From contig NZ_CP138991.1 of the NCBI RefSeq assembly GCF_044594925.1, forward strand, positions 3,844,001 through 3,908,000: a stretch of 64,000 bases of DNA, read 5' to 3'. The stretch's first letter is position 1. Every line of letters begins with the position of its first letter. A program made the translations under genes and the position numbers. Source of the stretch: Maribacter sp044594925. GTDB taxonomy: Bacteria; Bacteroidota; Bacteroidia; Flavobacteriales; Flavobacteriaceae. The notes beneath the pieces were generated by a model. It was not told the DNA's origin and ran no database searches. It saw only the letters and a list, made by a program, of their open reading frames with translations. Shown here piece after piece: positions 26,548-35,582 of this stretch.

Positions 26548-27968
26548 AACAATGGACTGAAAAATTTAGCCAAGCCTTCAATGAATTTGGTTAAAATAGG
26601 TCTATTTTTAAAAGCCACATACTCTAACTGAATTTCTTTTGTGCAACGCCCATGGAATAAATCTGAAATATTCTTTGATATAGCCTTATCATAGACTAGT
26701 GCATTGGTTTCAAAATTATGTTCAAAACTTCTGTAGTCAAAATTTCCCGACCCGACCGATGCCATTTTATCATCAATAATTATGACCTTGCTATGTGAAA
26801 AATCTGGCCGTAAATATATATTCACACCAACTTGCAGTAATTCTTCAAATCTAGAGAACATACTGTATTTAGCCAATAAGGAATCGGATTTTTTAGGAGT
26901 TAGCAGATTTACTTCAATACCACTTAATGCTGCAATGCGTAACGCTTCTAAAACTGGTGCTCCCGGTATAAAATAAGGATTGGCAATACTTATGCTCTTT
27001 TCAGCAGCATTTATCATAGCCAAGTATTGTTGCATAATAGAAGGGTATTTGGAGTCTGGTCCACTTGAAATGATTTGGGCAACATGTTCGCCTTTTTTAT
27101 CAATTTTTGGAAAACAAGCATCTTCGACCATGAGTTCTTCTTTGGTGGCAAAATGAAAGTCTTTGACAAATACACGTTGCAGGCTATTTACTGCAGGCCC
27201 CTCAATCCTCAGATGTAAATCTTGCCAAACGCCTAAATCCGAAATTGGTTTTATATACTTGTCGGATACATTATAACCGCCCGTAAAACCGATTTTACCA
27301 TCGATAACAACAATTTTTCTGTGATTTCTGTAATTAAGGGTGAACAACAGATTGCCAAAACGAATTGGCATGGTAGAGCTCGCTTTAATCCCAAGATCTC
27401 TAAATCTTTTGACGGCTTTTCCTCGCATATGGGAGCTGCCGAAAGAGTCATAAATCATTCTTATTTCAACCCCATCCTTTCTTTTCTTTTTGAACAACTC
27501 GTATAACGTGTCCAGAAGTTCACCTTGCTCTAGAATGTAATATTGAATATGTATCGATTCTTTCGCACCTTCAATAGCATCAAAAATAGATGTAAAGGTA
27601 TCCTCACCGTTATTGAGCAAGGTGATTTTATTTCCTTCATAAGGTGCAAAATAACTGTTCTTGCGGATGAGGTTAGCAATTTTGTTTTCAACGGAATTAT
27701 CGAATTCGTGAATACTATACTCACCGTTTTTAAGTTCTTTATAGGTTTCTGAATAGTGTTTTCTTTTTTCTGTCTGGCGAAGTTTAAAAAGTTTGAACTT
27801 TCTTCTGTTTACGCCAAAGAGATAATACAAAACTGCTCCTGCAAAAGGAAGGGTGAAAACAGCTAAGATCCAACTAACCATTTTAGTAGGACGCGAGCCG
27901 TAGAATACAATATTTATGGCACTCCATAGCGATATAATTAGGTATGCAATAATTAAATAAGTATTCAT
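26544..27968 (-). CDS. cls: Cardiolipin synthase (PLD family)
   Basis: The enzyme joins two phosphatidylglycerols into cardiolipin. The 474-residue protein has two N-terminal transmembrane helices (about residues 3-22 and 30-52). Two phospholipase-D HKD motifs follow: NYRNHRKIVVIDGKIGFTGG and FSHSKVIIIDDKMASVGSGN with FDYRSFEHN. The downstream metallopeptidase gene is translationally coupled. Confidence 0.93.
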   Translation of the reverse strand: MNTYLIIAYLIISLWSAINIVFYGSRPTKMVSWILAVFTLPFAGAVLYYLFGVNRRKFKLFKLRQTEKRKHYSETYKELKNGEYSIHEFDNSVENKIANLIRKNSYFAPYEGNKITLLNNGEDTFTSIFDAIEGAKESIHIQYYILEQGELLDTLYELFKKKRKDGVEIRMIYDSFGSSHMRGKAVKRFRDLGIKASSTMPIRFGNLLFTLNYRNHRKIVVIDGKIGFTGGYNVSDKYIKPISDLGVWQDLHLRIEGPAVNSLQRVFVKDFHFATKEELMVEDACFPKIDKKGEHVAQIISSGPDSKYPSIMQQYLAMINAAEKSISIANPYFIPGAPVLEALRIAALSGIEVNLLTPKKSDSLLAKYSMFSRFEELLQVGVNIYLRPDFSHSKVIIIDDKMASVGSGNFDYRSFEHNFETNALVYDKAISKNISDLFHGRCTKEIQLEYVAFKNRPILTKFIEGLAKFFSPLL

Positions 27969-28101
27969 TTTAATTTGTATCTAAAGCCAATATAGCTCTT
28001 TTTGAACATACATTTTTCTTAAATGGCATTCTGATTAGTATTGATTCGAAAAGAGTTAATAAAACTACTCCTTAACCACTATTTTACCTTAAAAATATAT
28101 C

Positions 28102-28506
28102 ATGGGAAGTATAGCAAAAGATAGTAGGCAAATTACATTTTTTTATAATTCGGAAAGTTCATTGGGTAAGCAGGTCAATGCGTATGTAAATTCGGCCGAG
28201 AAAGATGTTCTTGGCGTGGATATTATTAAGACTAAAGTCACTGCAAAACAATGGTCCGAAATTGCGGAGGGCTTGGGTAAGAACATTTCGGACCTTATAG
28301 ATCAAAACCACCCCGATTTTAAATCAGCGTACGGCGAAGAGTCCATCGATTTAGAGGAAAAGGAATGGCTGCGTTTGCTGGAAAAGAATCCCAGTGTTCT
28401 AAAGAATCCTATTGCCATAAATGGAAACCGTTACATGGATTTAGACTCTGCAGCGGCTTTTAAAAAGTATATTGATGCCGACAGTGCGGGCCTAGAGAAG
28501 AAATAA
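28102..28506 (+). CDS. ArsC/Spx-like thioredoxin-fold protein lacking the catalytic cysteine
   Basis: The 134-residue protein has the ArsC layout (ITFFYNSESSLGKQ, then NPSVLKNPIAINGNRY). The redox Cys of the NxxCxxxR loop is Ser, the usual Arg before PI is Asn, and the whole protein contains no cysteine. It cannot be an arsenate reductase by the normal mechanism. It may be a binding or regulatory protein, as with Spx-like proteins. It lies five bases upstream of the frameshifted membrane gene. Confidence 0.8.
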   Translation: MGSIAKDSRQITFFYNSESSLGKQVNAYVNSAEKDVLGVDIIKTKVTAKQWSEIAEGLGKNISDLIDQNHPDFKSAYGEESIDLEEKEWLRLLEKNPSVLKNPIAINGNRYMDLDSAAAFKKYIDADSAGLEKK

Positions 28507-28511
28507 TAAGT

Positions 28512-29035
28512 GTGAAACTCAGTAGATACACGAAACGAGCTATTACTGGTGGGTTTATTTCTATGCTAGTAATGCTATTAGGGACATTTTTGTTAGGGGA
28601 ATTAAGTGGTTATGAGGCTAGGGCATTAATCAAAAATTCCGTTTCTGGTATAAATACGCCTTGTAATACCATTGCTTTGGCTTCAGCAACAATACTTGCT
28701 TTATTATTAACTGTATTGGGAATAAGTTCAGGCGCCAAGTCAAAATTAAAAAAGAATTATTTAGGTGCATTTTACAAATTGCTGAGTTAGGTACGGTTGT
28801 CTTTGTAAGTTCGCTAATCAGCTTCTTACTGTTCAATCTACCGGTTACGCAATCAGAGATTGTCCCAAATGAATGGTTCAGTATAGTTTATTATATTTCG
28901 TTATTCATCTCCGGTATATTAAGCGCGGCCTTAATAGTTGTGGTTCTAATGTTGTACAATACGATTGTAAATAGTATTAAAATCGTAGGTCTTGGCCTAA
29001 ATGACCACGTCTTGGCAGAAACCGAAGACGAATAA
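28512..29035 (+). pseudogene. Four-helix membrane protein gene with apparent -1 frameshift
   Basis: The first part (GTG 28512 to stop 28790) encodes two transmembrane helices and ends LGAFYKLLS. The next frame continues without a break from about 28768 to a stop at 29035 and adds two more hydrophobic helices (ELGTVVFVSSLISFLLF and ISLFISGILSAALIVV). Adding one T to the TTTT run near 28769-28773 joins both parts into about 174 residues (GAFLQIAELG across the joint). This is either a real inactivating deletion or an assembly error. The family is unknown. Confidence 0.75.
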
Positions 29036-29062
29036 AGATTACTAAATCGGAAACACCCTCTA

Positions 29063-30616
29063 ATGCTAAATAAGCGTATAAAAATAGTTTTATTAAGTAT
29101 TTTACTGGCGATGGTGATTCTGCTATTTGGTATACATATGGCCGCTAAACCTTATTTAGAAAATGCGTTAGAAAAGAAAATACCAAATCACATAAACTTA
29201 GCGTATTCCAATGTAGAGGTGAATCTTTTAACGGGTAGTGTGGTTTTTACAACCCCATCAATAAGAGTTTCAAAAGAAAATCAGCACGGAGGGGAATTGG
29301 CGATAGATTTAGAGGCCATTCACATAAACGATATCGGTTACTGGAATTTAATCTTCAGCCAAAAACTTGATATCGCTGAGTTGGTTCTTGTGGAACCTCG
29401 GATATCATTTGAAAAGTCCAATCAGGTTATAGCGAAGGATGTGAAGAATGTGCAATTACTGAAAACAATTAGCACAGCGTCTATTCGGATTGAAAACGGC
29501 AGTTTAGGTGTAAGTTGGATGAATGGAAAAAGGAAAATCCTATTAGAATCGTTAAGTGTGGAGATTACCGATGCAGAGACAAACCCTAATTTAATAAATA
29601 CTAAAACTCCTTTCACCTTTAGTTCTATTGAATATAATTTTAAAAATCTAACAGGTGATTTCAATAAATATGAAGAGCTGAGCATTGATGAGATTCAATT
29701 TTTCAATCACGAATTTAATATCCAGGGTCTTTCCTTGAATACCCTACTATCCAAAGCGGAACTTAGTAAGCGGATTGGTTATGAAAGAGACCATGTGAAT
29801 TTACAAATTCCGCATTTACAGGTAGAAACACCCCAATTTTATTATAAGGGTGATAGTTTGCAGGTAATTATGCCTAAAATGAATATAGAAGGACTGGCAT
29901 TAGATATTTTCAGGGATAAAAGCTTACCAGATGATACGAGCTATAAACCATTATATGCTAAAACCTTGAAAGACTTACCCTTCAAGTTAACGCTAGACAC
30001 AATAACCATGTCCGATGGTCTGATTGTTTACGAGGAAGAGGTAAAGAATAAGATTGTTGCAGGCCAGCTCAGATTTGAAGATGTTAATGGCCAAATAAAA
30101 AATGTTTCTAATATGTATTCCCAACAAGAGGATTTAGAAATTTCATTGGCTAGCAATTTAATGGGAAAAGGAAAGTTAGAATTGAATTGGGCTTTCAATG
30201 TACATAGTCCAGAGCAGCGATTCCTAGCATCTGGTAGTTTATTGAATTTTGAGACCTCTCGTCTAAATGATTTTCTTGAGCCAAATTTAAGGATTCGCAC
30301 GGAGGGAAACATTCAAAATCTTTATTTTACCATTGATGGAGATGAACATACCGCCGTTGGAGATGTTAAAATGCGGTATCATGACTTTAAATTTAGAGTT
30401 TTGAAGCGCGATAAATTAAGGGTGAATAAACTTTTTACCTTCATAGGCAATCTGTTTATAGACGATGGTTCTAAGGCCGATGAGAATGGATACAGGTACG
30501 GAAAAATAGACGTGCAGCGGCATCAAAATAAGTCGTTCTTCAACTATTTATGGATTTCCTTACAGGATGGTATGTTAGATGTGCTATCTGGTAACGGAAA
30601 GAAAGAAATCGAATAA
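29063..30616 (+). CDS. AsmA/DUF748-like envelope protein
   Basis: The 517-residue protein has one N-terminal transmembrane helix (MLNKRIKIVLLSILLAMVIL). A long beta-rich periplasmic region follows, with repeating-groove features of AsmA/DUF748 proteins (INLAYSNVEVNLLTGSVVF; FRFEDVNGQIKNVS-like segments; EGNIQNLYFTIDGDEH). Such proteins are thought to bridge lipids between membranes. The exact family is inferred from pattern only. Confidence 0.7.
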   Translation: MLNKRIKIVLLSILLAMVILLFGIHMAAKPYLENALEKKIPNHINLAYSNVEVNLLTGSVVFTTPSIRVSKENQHGGELAIDLEAIHINDIGYWNLIFSQKLDIAELVLVEPRISFEKSNQVIAKDVKNVQLLKTISTASIRIENGSLGVSWMNGKRKILLESLSVEITDAETNPNLINTKTPFTFSSIEYNFKNLTGDFNKYEELSIDEIQFFNHEFNIQGLSLNTLLSKAELSKRIGYERDHVNLQIPHLQVETPQFYYKGDSLQVIMPKMNIEGLALDIFRDKSLPDDTSYKPLYAKTLKDLPFKLTLDTITMSDGLIVYEEEVKNKIVAGQLRFEDVNGQIKNVSNMYSQQEDLEISLASNLMGKGKLELNWAFNVHSPEQRFLASGSLLNFETSRLNDFLEPNLRIRTEGNIQNLYFTIDGDEHTAVGDVKMRYHDFKFRVLKRDKLRVNKLFTFIGNLFIDDGSKADENGYRYGKIDVQRHQNKSFFNYLWISLQDGMLDVLSGNGKKEIE

Positions 30617-30682
30617 TAGCAGAACAAGTTACTATGGGTTAAAACTGGTTTTCTTGATTTTAGATTTACTCTTAAACGACAA

Positions 30683-30710
30683 AAAGGATAAACCATTCGG
30701 TTTATCCTTT
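30683..30710. terminator. Bidirectional intrinsic terminator
   Basis: A 12-bp perfect stem (AAAGGATAAACC / GGTTTATCCTTT) with loop ATTC lies between the convergent DUF748-like gene and the small lipoprotein gene. A five-base A tract on its left serves as the T tract for minus-strand transcription. Confidence 0.88.
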
Positions 30711-30732
30711 AATTCAGGTTAATGTAATTAGT

Positions 30733-30915
30733 TTAGTTATCATCTGTAGCATCTTCTACCGCATCCTCTACTTCTTCTGCTCCATCTTCTATACCATCAC
30801 CTACTTCTTCTATACCATCTTCAACTTTTTCCCCAGCTGTCTTTTCTTCCCTACAACTCATTGAAATACCTATGGTAAACAACGTTATTACAAATAAATA
30901 TAATGACCTTTTCAT
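30733..30915 (-). CDS. Small acidic lipoprotein, 60 aa
   Basis: The signal ends in a lipobox (FTIGISMSC). The mature part is about 40 residues, strongly acidic, with near-heptad repeats of the type VEDGIEEVGDGIEDGAEEVE, and ends DATDDN. It is probably an extended helix anchored to a membrane. A paralogue with the same design and the same DDN ending lies at 47713-47925. Confidence 0.8.
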   Translation of the reverse strand: MKRSLYLFVITLFTIGISMSCREEKTAGEKVEDGIEEVGDGIEDGAEEVEDAVEDATDDN

Positions 30916-30967
30916 TTTTTATGATTTTAAGTTATTTAATCTTTTATTAATTAGGTTTAACTTAAAT

Positions 30968-31129
30968 CTACAAGACTTTTTTTCCTCTTAACAAGGATAC
31001 TATAAAAAGTACAATAAATAAAAAGAATAAAATTTTTGCTATTCCCGCAGCTCCTGCCGCTATTCCTCCAAAGCCTAATACTCCGGCGATTAATGCTAAT
31101 ACTACAAAAGTTATTGTCCAACGTAACAT
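30968..31129 (-). CDS. DUF1328 (YtjA-type) small membrane protein, 53 aa
   Basis: It starts at ATG 31129 with MLRWTITFVVLALIAGVLGF. A Gly/Ala-rich turn (GGIAAGAAGIAK) leads to a second helix, FFLFIVLFIVSLL, and the short basic end RGKKVL. Two helices around a GGIAAGAA turn is the DUF1328 pattern, seen in stress-induced small membrane proteins. It lies beside the acidic lipoprotein gene on the same strand. Confidence 0.85.
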   Translation of the reverse strand: MLRWTITFVVLALIAGVLGFGGIAAGAAGIAKILFFLFIVLFIVSLLRGKKVL

Positions 31130-31354
31130 ATATTGATTGTTTTAAGGTTTGTGTGTCTCGAGGTCTATCCCCGTACTTACAGTTCAAAGATGCTAGGATT
31201 TCAGCAGGTTTCTTTGTTGTATCACAGTAATGATTGACTCATATGTCTGATTTTTATTAGGATATTGGAATAAGGGTCTATTTTTGACTTCATCGATTTT
31301 ATCATTCTAACTCATTCGAAATTATAGTATATTACCTACTGTATTTTTAGAGGT

Positions 31355-32401
31355 ATGGCAAACAAAAAAGAGCTTAGAGAACTTAGTGTAATTGATGTCG
31401 TAAAGGACATTGCCAAAAGATTAGGTGTTGATTATGAAGAGGAGAATAATGAGGTGTGTGTAGATATTCCAGAACAAATGGGTACCGGGAATATTAAGGC
31501 CATCGTATTTTCTCATGGAATGGGTATGATTAACTTGGACATGAGATTAAAGGAAGAAGTAAGATTTGAGCTAAACCAGTCGCTTGTGCAGCCACTTGAG
31601 ATTATCTTTAATAGCGAATCTGCTTTTACGCATGAATTTGATGGGAAAGGAAAAGTACAAGAAATACGGCATTTGGAGAGTGCTATATTAAGTTGTAACA
31701 GTAAACACGGAAATGTAATTACCCTTCCTGCAAACGAACCGATATGTTTTTTTAATCTAGAGATTAACCGTAAAAGTTTTGAAGAAAAGATAGAAACCTT
31801 TCTTCCAGAGATGAACGCAGAACTAGAAGCGCTATTTAGGGATGTGAATGGGGTGAATCTATTCTTTTATAAAGGTCACTACAGCTTGGATATTGCCAAA
31901 TGTATCGAAGAAAGTAATGAATGCGAACATACAGGGTTTACGAAGAGTGTTTTTATAGAAGGAAAATGTTATGAAATACTAGCACATCATTTAAGACAGT
32001 ATATTGATGATCTTACTGATCCTGATAAACGAAAAATTTTGAGACAGGCTACGGTGGAAAAAATCGAGGAAGCAGCTGAAATCATAAATTCTGAATTAGA
32101 GCAAATGGACAATATTCTGGCATTGGCAAGAAGGGTAGGTCTTAATCAGAATACGCTTCAAAATGGTTTCCAGCATCTATTTGGTCTCTCCGTAAATCAA
32201 TATATAAAGCACGCCAGGCTAGAGATGGCAAAAAATCTAATGGAAACTACAGGGCTTAATATTACCGAGATTACGTATAAAATAGGGATAAATTCTCGGA
32301 GCTATTTTTCCAAGCTTTTTAAAGAACGGTATGCTATGACCCCAAAACAATATCTCATGAAACTAAGAGAACCAAAAGATGAACCTCCCCGGTCGGCTTA
32401 A
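31355..32401 (+). CDS. AraC-family regulator, paralogue 1
   Basis: The 348-residue protein has a C-terminal double HTH: LARRVGLNQNTLQNGFQHLF, then ITEITYKIGINSRSYFSKLF with YAMTPKQYL. The N-terminal region of about 230 residues contains the block GTGNIKAIVFSHGMGMINLD shared, in diverged form, with three other regulators in this window. It is probably a cupin-like sensor domain. This is the most divergent of the four. An exact -7-like box TATTTTTG lies at 31279-31286. Confidence 0.9.
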   Translation: MANKKELRELSVIDVVKDIAKRLGVDYEEENNEVCVDIPEQMGTGNIKAIVFSHGMGMINLDMRLKEEVRFELNQSLVQPLEIIFNSESAFTHEFDGKGKVQEIRHLESAILSCNSKHGNVITLPANEPICFFNLEINRKSFEEKIETFLPEMNAELEALFRDVNGVNLFFYKGHYSLDIAKCIEESNECEHTGFTKSVFIEGKCYEILAHHLRQYIDDLTDPDKRKILRQATVEKIEEAAEIINSELEQMDNILALARRVGLNQNTLQNGFQHLFGLSVNQYIKHARLEMAKNLMETTGLNITEITYKIGINSRSYFSKLFKERYAMTPKQYLMKLREPKDEPPRSA

Positions 32402-32558
32402 AACTTCTGCTAGCGGCCTTTTGTTTAATCTTTTAACAAAATCTTTAAGCGCAAAATAGCTCAATAGTGTTAATTAACGTTTCAAAATTGTTAATCAATA
32501 TGTAGTGATTCCAATTTCTTTGTAGCACGCAAATTAAGTGTGTTATAGTCAAAAAGAA

Positions 32559-33599
32559 ATGCGAGAAATTATTCTAACTAGTATAAAAGATGACCTTATT
32601 CTAAACCAGCTAAATGCTTGTTTAGAAGGGACGTTAACGGAAAATTGGGGAGAGCGTGTGCTGGAGTTCGATAATGAGATTGGAAAAGGAACTATAAGAA
32701 ACATGGGATTTGATTGGGGTGTTTCCCTGTTAGATTGTAACGTAATTTTTCATCAGAACATAAAATTGATATTTAGGACCTCTAATGTTTCGCCAATAGA
32801 GTTCATTTTCATCTCTAAAGGTTCCTTTAAATATAGTGAAGATGACAATGAAGAATATTTAGATTTAGAGCAATATCAAAATATCATCATCTCTCCAAAG
32901 CGTTATGCCAAGAAAACTTTTGTTTTCCCTAAGGGAAGAGATTTGAAGGTTAACTTCATAAGAATTCTGCGTAAGGACTATCTGAAAAAGAAGAATAACA
33001 ATGTTACCTATTTAAATGAACTGTTATTGTCCGTGTTTAATGATGAGGACGGTAATCTTCCATACACACATGGGGGTAGTTTTAGCCTTAAAATCGAAGA
33101 TCAGGTAAAGGCCTTGGATAATGTACATGACAATGGTATGATACGGTCACTGTCCATGGAGGGTAGAATTTATTTAATTCTTTCCCTACAACTACTGGAG
33201 CATCACGATTTTGAAACGAACAAATCGTTACCTGATGCACTTTCAAGAGCGGATATTAAGAAAATACATAGCTTATCCGAATATATTTTGGATAATATCT
33301 CTGGACAACTTTCTGTAGAAAGGCTCTCAAGGGAATCTGGTTTAAGTCCCAAGAAATTACAACTTGGTTTTAAGGTGTTGTATTCCAAAACAGTAAACGA
33401 ATATGTGAGACAGCTTAAATTAGAAATATCCAGGGATTATTTGAAGAATACCGATCTTTCGGTCTCTGAAATTGTTTATGCCATTGGTATTAGGAGCAGG
33501 AGTTACTTTTCTAAAATTTTTAGTGATGCTTATGGTATTTTACCCACGGACTACAGAAAACAATTGAAATCTGCTGCCAAGGTAAGTATTGATCGTTAA
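32559..33599 (+). CDS. AraC-family regulator, paralogue 2
   Basis: From ATG 32559 (MREIILTSIKDDLILNQ) it encodes 346 residues. A GTG start at 32538 would add seven. The N-terminal sensor block is GTIRNMGFDWGVSLLDCNVI and the C-terminal HTH is LSRESGLSPKKLQLGFKVLY plus VSEIVYAIGIRSRSYFSKIF. Its stop overlaps the convergent SRAP gene by 4 nt. Confidence 0.9.
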   Translation: MREIILTSIKDDLILNQLNACLEGTLTENWGERVLEFDNEIGKGTIRNMGFDWGVSLLDCNVIFHQNIKLIFRTSNVSPIEFIFISKGSFKYSEDDNEEYLDLEQYQNIIISPKRYAKKTFVFPKGRDLKVNFIRILRKDYLKKKNNNVTYLNELLLSVFNDEDGNLPYTHGGSFSLKIEDQVKALDNVHDNGMIRSLSMEGRIYLILSLQLLEHHDFETNKSLPDALSRADIKKIHSLSEYILDNISGQLSVERLSRESGLSPKKLQLGFKVLYSKTVNEYVRQLKLEISRDYLKNTDLSVSEIVYAIGIRSRSYFSKIFSDAYGILPTDYRKQLKSAAKVSIDR

Positions 33600-34288
33600 G
33601 AATTATCGTATTGGTAGGGTAACAGCATACTGTCATAGGTAATATCGTTGTTAAAGAGTTCCTTGGCAATAGGATTAGCCTGAAATTTATTCGCTACCGG
33701 GCTTTTTAAAATCTTCTTAATGTAATCAAGAGGAGTGCCTTTATCCAGCCATTCCTCTTTATTGTTAGCGGTAACTATCAAGGGCATACAATCTACTACG
33801 TTCTGAAATTTTTTAATGAAATTATTCGCTTTGCCTACAATTAAGGAACAGGTAATAAAACCATCCTCTAGGGTATTGTAGATACCTGCCAAATAGAATG
33901 GCTTATTGTCTTTAAGACTTATATAATAGGGATACGTTTTTCCTTCTTTTAAGTAGGATGTAAAAAATCCGGTTACCGGTATAAGACTTCTTCTGTGTTT
34001 CAGCGCGTCTACATACCACAAATCAGAACTCATGGATTCCTCATGAAGATTTAGCGTATTAGTTGTATTCTGAAAAATTGTCCAATCTTCTTCATATAAC
34101 TCAGGTAACATCCCCCAAATGGCTAAAGCCATTTCATCTGGGTTTTCAATAGTAATTACAGGTATGGATACCTCGTTTAAACCATTGATTACTAATTGGG
34201 GTTCATATAAATGTGGGTATTTAAAAGAGGTGTTCGTCCACTTTTCCATTTGTTCCCTCTTCGCCGTATTTGAAATTTTAAAATACAT
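33596..34288 (-). CDS. SRAP/YedK-like protein lacking catalytic residues
   Basis: The 230-residue protein matches the SRAP (SOS-response-associated) fold: LAIWGMLPELYE, NLHEES, RRSLIPVTGFFTSYL, YPYYISL, FYLAGIYNT and DCMPLIV. Active SRAP proteins start Met-Cys, and Cys2 crosslinks abasic DNA. Here residue 2 is Tyr. The Glu of the GFYEW motif is replaced (GFFTS) and the His before the RMP motif is also gone, while the Asn of the NxRxE motif is kept. The codon before the ATG is a stop, so no alternative Cys start exists. Confidence 0.82.
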   Translation of the reverse strand: MYFKISNTAKREQMEKWTNTSFKYPHLYEPQLVINGLNEVSIPVITIENPDEMALAIWGMLPELYEEDWTIFQNTTNTLNLHEESMSSDLWYVDALKHRRSLIPVTGFFTSYLKEGKTYPYYISLKDNKPFYLAGIYNTLEDGFITCSLIVGKANNFIKKFQNVVDCMPLIVTANNKEEWLDKGTPLDYIKKILKSPVANKFQANPIAKELFNNDITYDSMLLPYQYDNS

Positions 34289-34511
34289 CTACTCTCTCTT
34301 TATATGATGCAAGTACGGAAATTTGTATATGAGCTATTGTTTCATATAATAAAAAATGTAACTCGTTAAAAATAAGTTGTTTAATGTATATGCTGAAATA
34401 GGTGCCACAGAAGCGATATTGTTAAACATTTATTCAATTTTGGCAAGCCTTAACTCAAAAGCAGTCTAATTTTAACCAAAATAGCAACGCAGTCAACCTC
34501 AAACAACTGTT

Positions 34512-35531
34512 ATGGAAGCAAGAATGAAAATTTCGCAGCAAGAGTTATCACTTTTAAAGGAATACTTATCAGGTGCCATTATCGATACGAATGGACTTCC
34601 TTACTTAGAACTAAGTACGGAAATAGGCAATGGGCAAATTCATTGCATTACCATGGATAAAGGTCTTATGGCCATGGAATTTGATTTAACCTTGAGAAAC
34701 GACCAAGAAGTTACATTGGATACTTCCAATAATAATTGCGCTTATCTTTTTTATTGTTTAAAGGGCAATTGCTTTCATAAGTTCAGAGGGAGAGAACAGG
34801 TTACAAAATTAGAGGAGCTCCAGACCGTAGTACTTTTTAACGACAGTAATCACCGTAGTAAATTTCTATTTAAAAAGGAAGAACGTGTGGTCTTGAACTT
34901 TATTAAAATAGACTTTGACACGTACAAAGATGATACTATTGAATCTGGCAAGGGTATAGTGGCATTACTAAATTCTTACAATAAGCGCTTAGGCTATTTT
35001 CACTACGGTAAATTTAACCTGGAAATAGGGGAATTGATTAAACAATTGGAAAACGCAAAGTTTGTGGATTCCGTATCCTCCTTAATACATTTTCATGGGC
35101 TTTGCCATATAATACTTGCCAAACAATTGGATCAGTTTAAGATAGATATTCAACAAGGAATTTCTCCATCTACCTCTTTACTGAAAAGAGAACTGGAAAC
35201 GATAAGTGACATCAGCGACTTTATCCGGAATTATCCGGAAGTACCGCATAGTATCAATTCCATATCCTCAAAATCAGGACTTTCACCATCTAAATTGCAA
35301 TTAGGTTTTAAATTTATGCATGCAAAGACCTTAGGAGAATATATTAGAATGGTAAGACTTCAAAAATCGGAAGAACTAATCAGAACTACAGACCTCAACA
35401 TATCTCAAGTCGTATATTCTATCGGTTTTACGAGTAGAAGCTATTTTTGTAAAATTTTTAAAAAGAAATATGGTTGTAGTCCAAAGGCATATAAGAAGAA
35501 AACGCAAGAAACAGTACCGGCATTTAACTAA
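34512..35531 (+). CDS. AraC-family regulator, paralogue 3
   Basis: The 339-residue protein has the sensor block GNGQIHCITMDKGLMAMEFD and the C-terminal HTH ISSKSGLSPSKLQLGFKFMH plus ISQVVYSIGFTSRSYFCKIF, ending with a basic tail. A second in-frame ATG lies at 34524. A strong terminator follows directly after the stop. Confidence 0.9.
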   Translation: MEARMKISQQELSLLKEYLSGAIIDTNGLPYLELSTEIGNGQIHCITMDKGLMAMEFDLTLRNDQEVTLDTSNNNCAYLFYCLKGNCFHKFRGREQVTKLEELQTVVLFNDSNHRSKFLFKKEERVVLNFIKIDFDTYKDDTIESGKGIVALLNSYNKRLGYFHYGKFNLEIGELIKQLENAKFVDSVSSLIHFHGLCHIILAKQLDQFKIDIQQGISPSTSLLKRELETISDISDFIRNYPEVPHSINSISSKSGLSPSKLQLGFKFMHAKTLGEYIRMVRLQKSEELIRTTDLNISQVVYSIGFTSRSYFCKIFKKKYGCSPKAYKKKTQETVPAFN

Positions 35532-35561
35532 AAAAGAGGTCTTTTTTCAAGACCTCTTTTT
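35531..35561. terminator. Bidirectional intrinsic terminator
   Basis: A 13-bp perfect stem (AAAAAGAGGTCTT / AAGACCTCTTTTT) with loop TTTTC begins at the last base of the AraC paralogue 3 stop codon. It separates that gene from the convergent DUF2383 gene. Confidence 0.9.
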
Positions 35562-35582
35562 GGTTAGTATAATCGATACTAT

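Noticed and set aside
28768..28790. Programmed -1 frameshift in the split membrane-protein gene
   Set aside because: The sequence around the frame change lacks an X XXY YYZ slippery heptamer and an obvious downstream pseudoknot; single-base loss explains it better.
30957..31187. A longer 76-codon minus-strand frame in the DUF1328 region
   Set aside because: It is in another frame and has an implausible sequence. The 53-residue DUF1328 frame (31129 to 30968) is the real gene.
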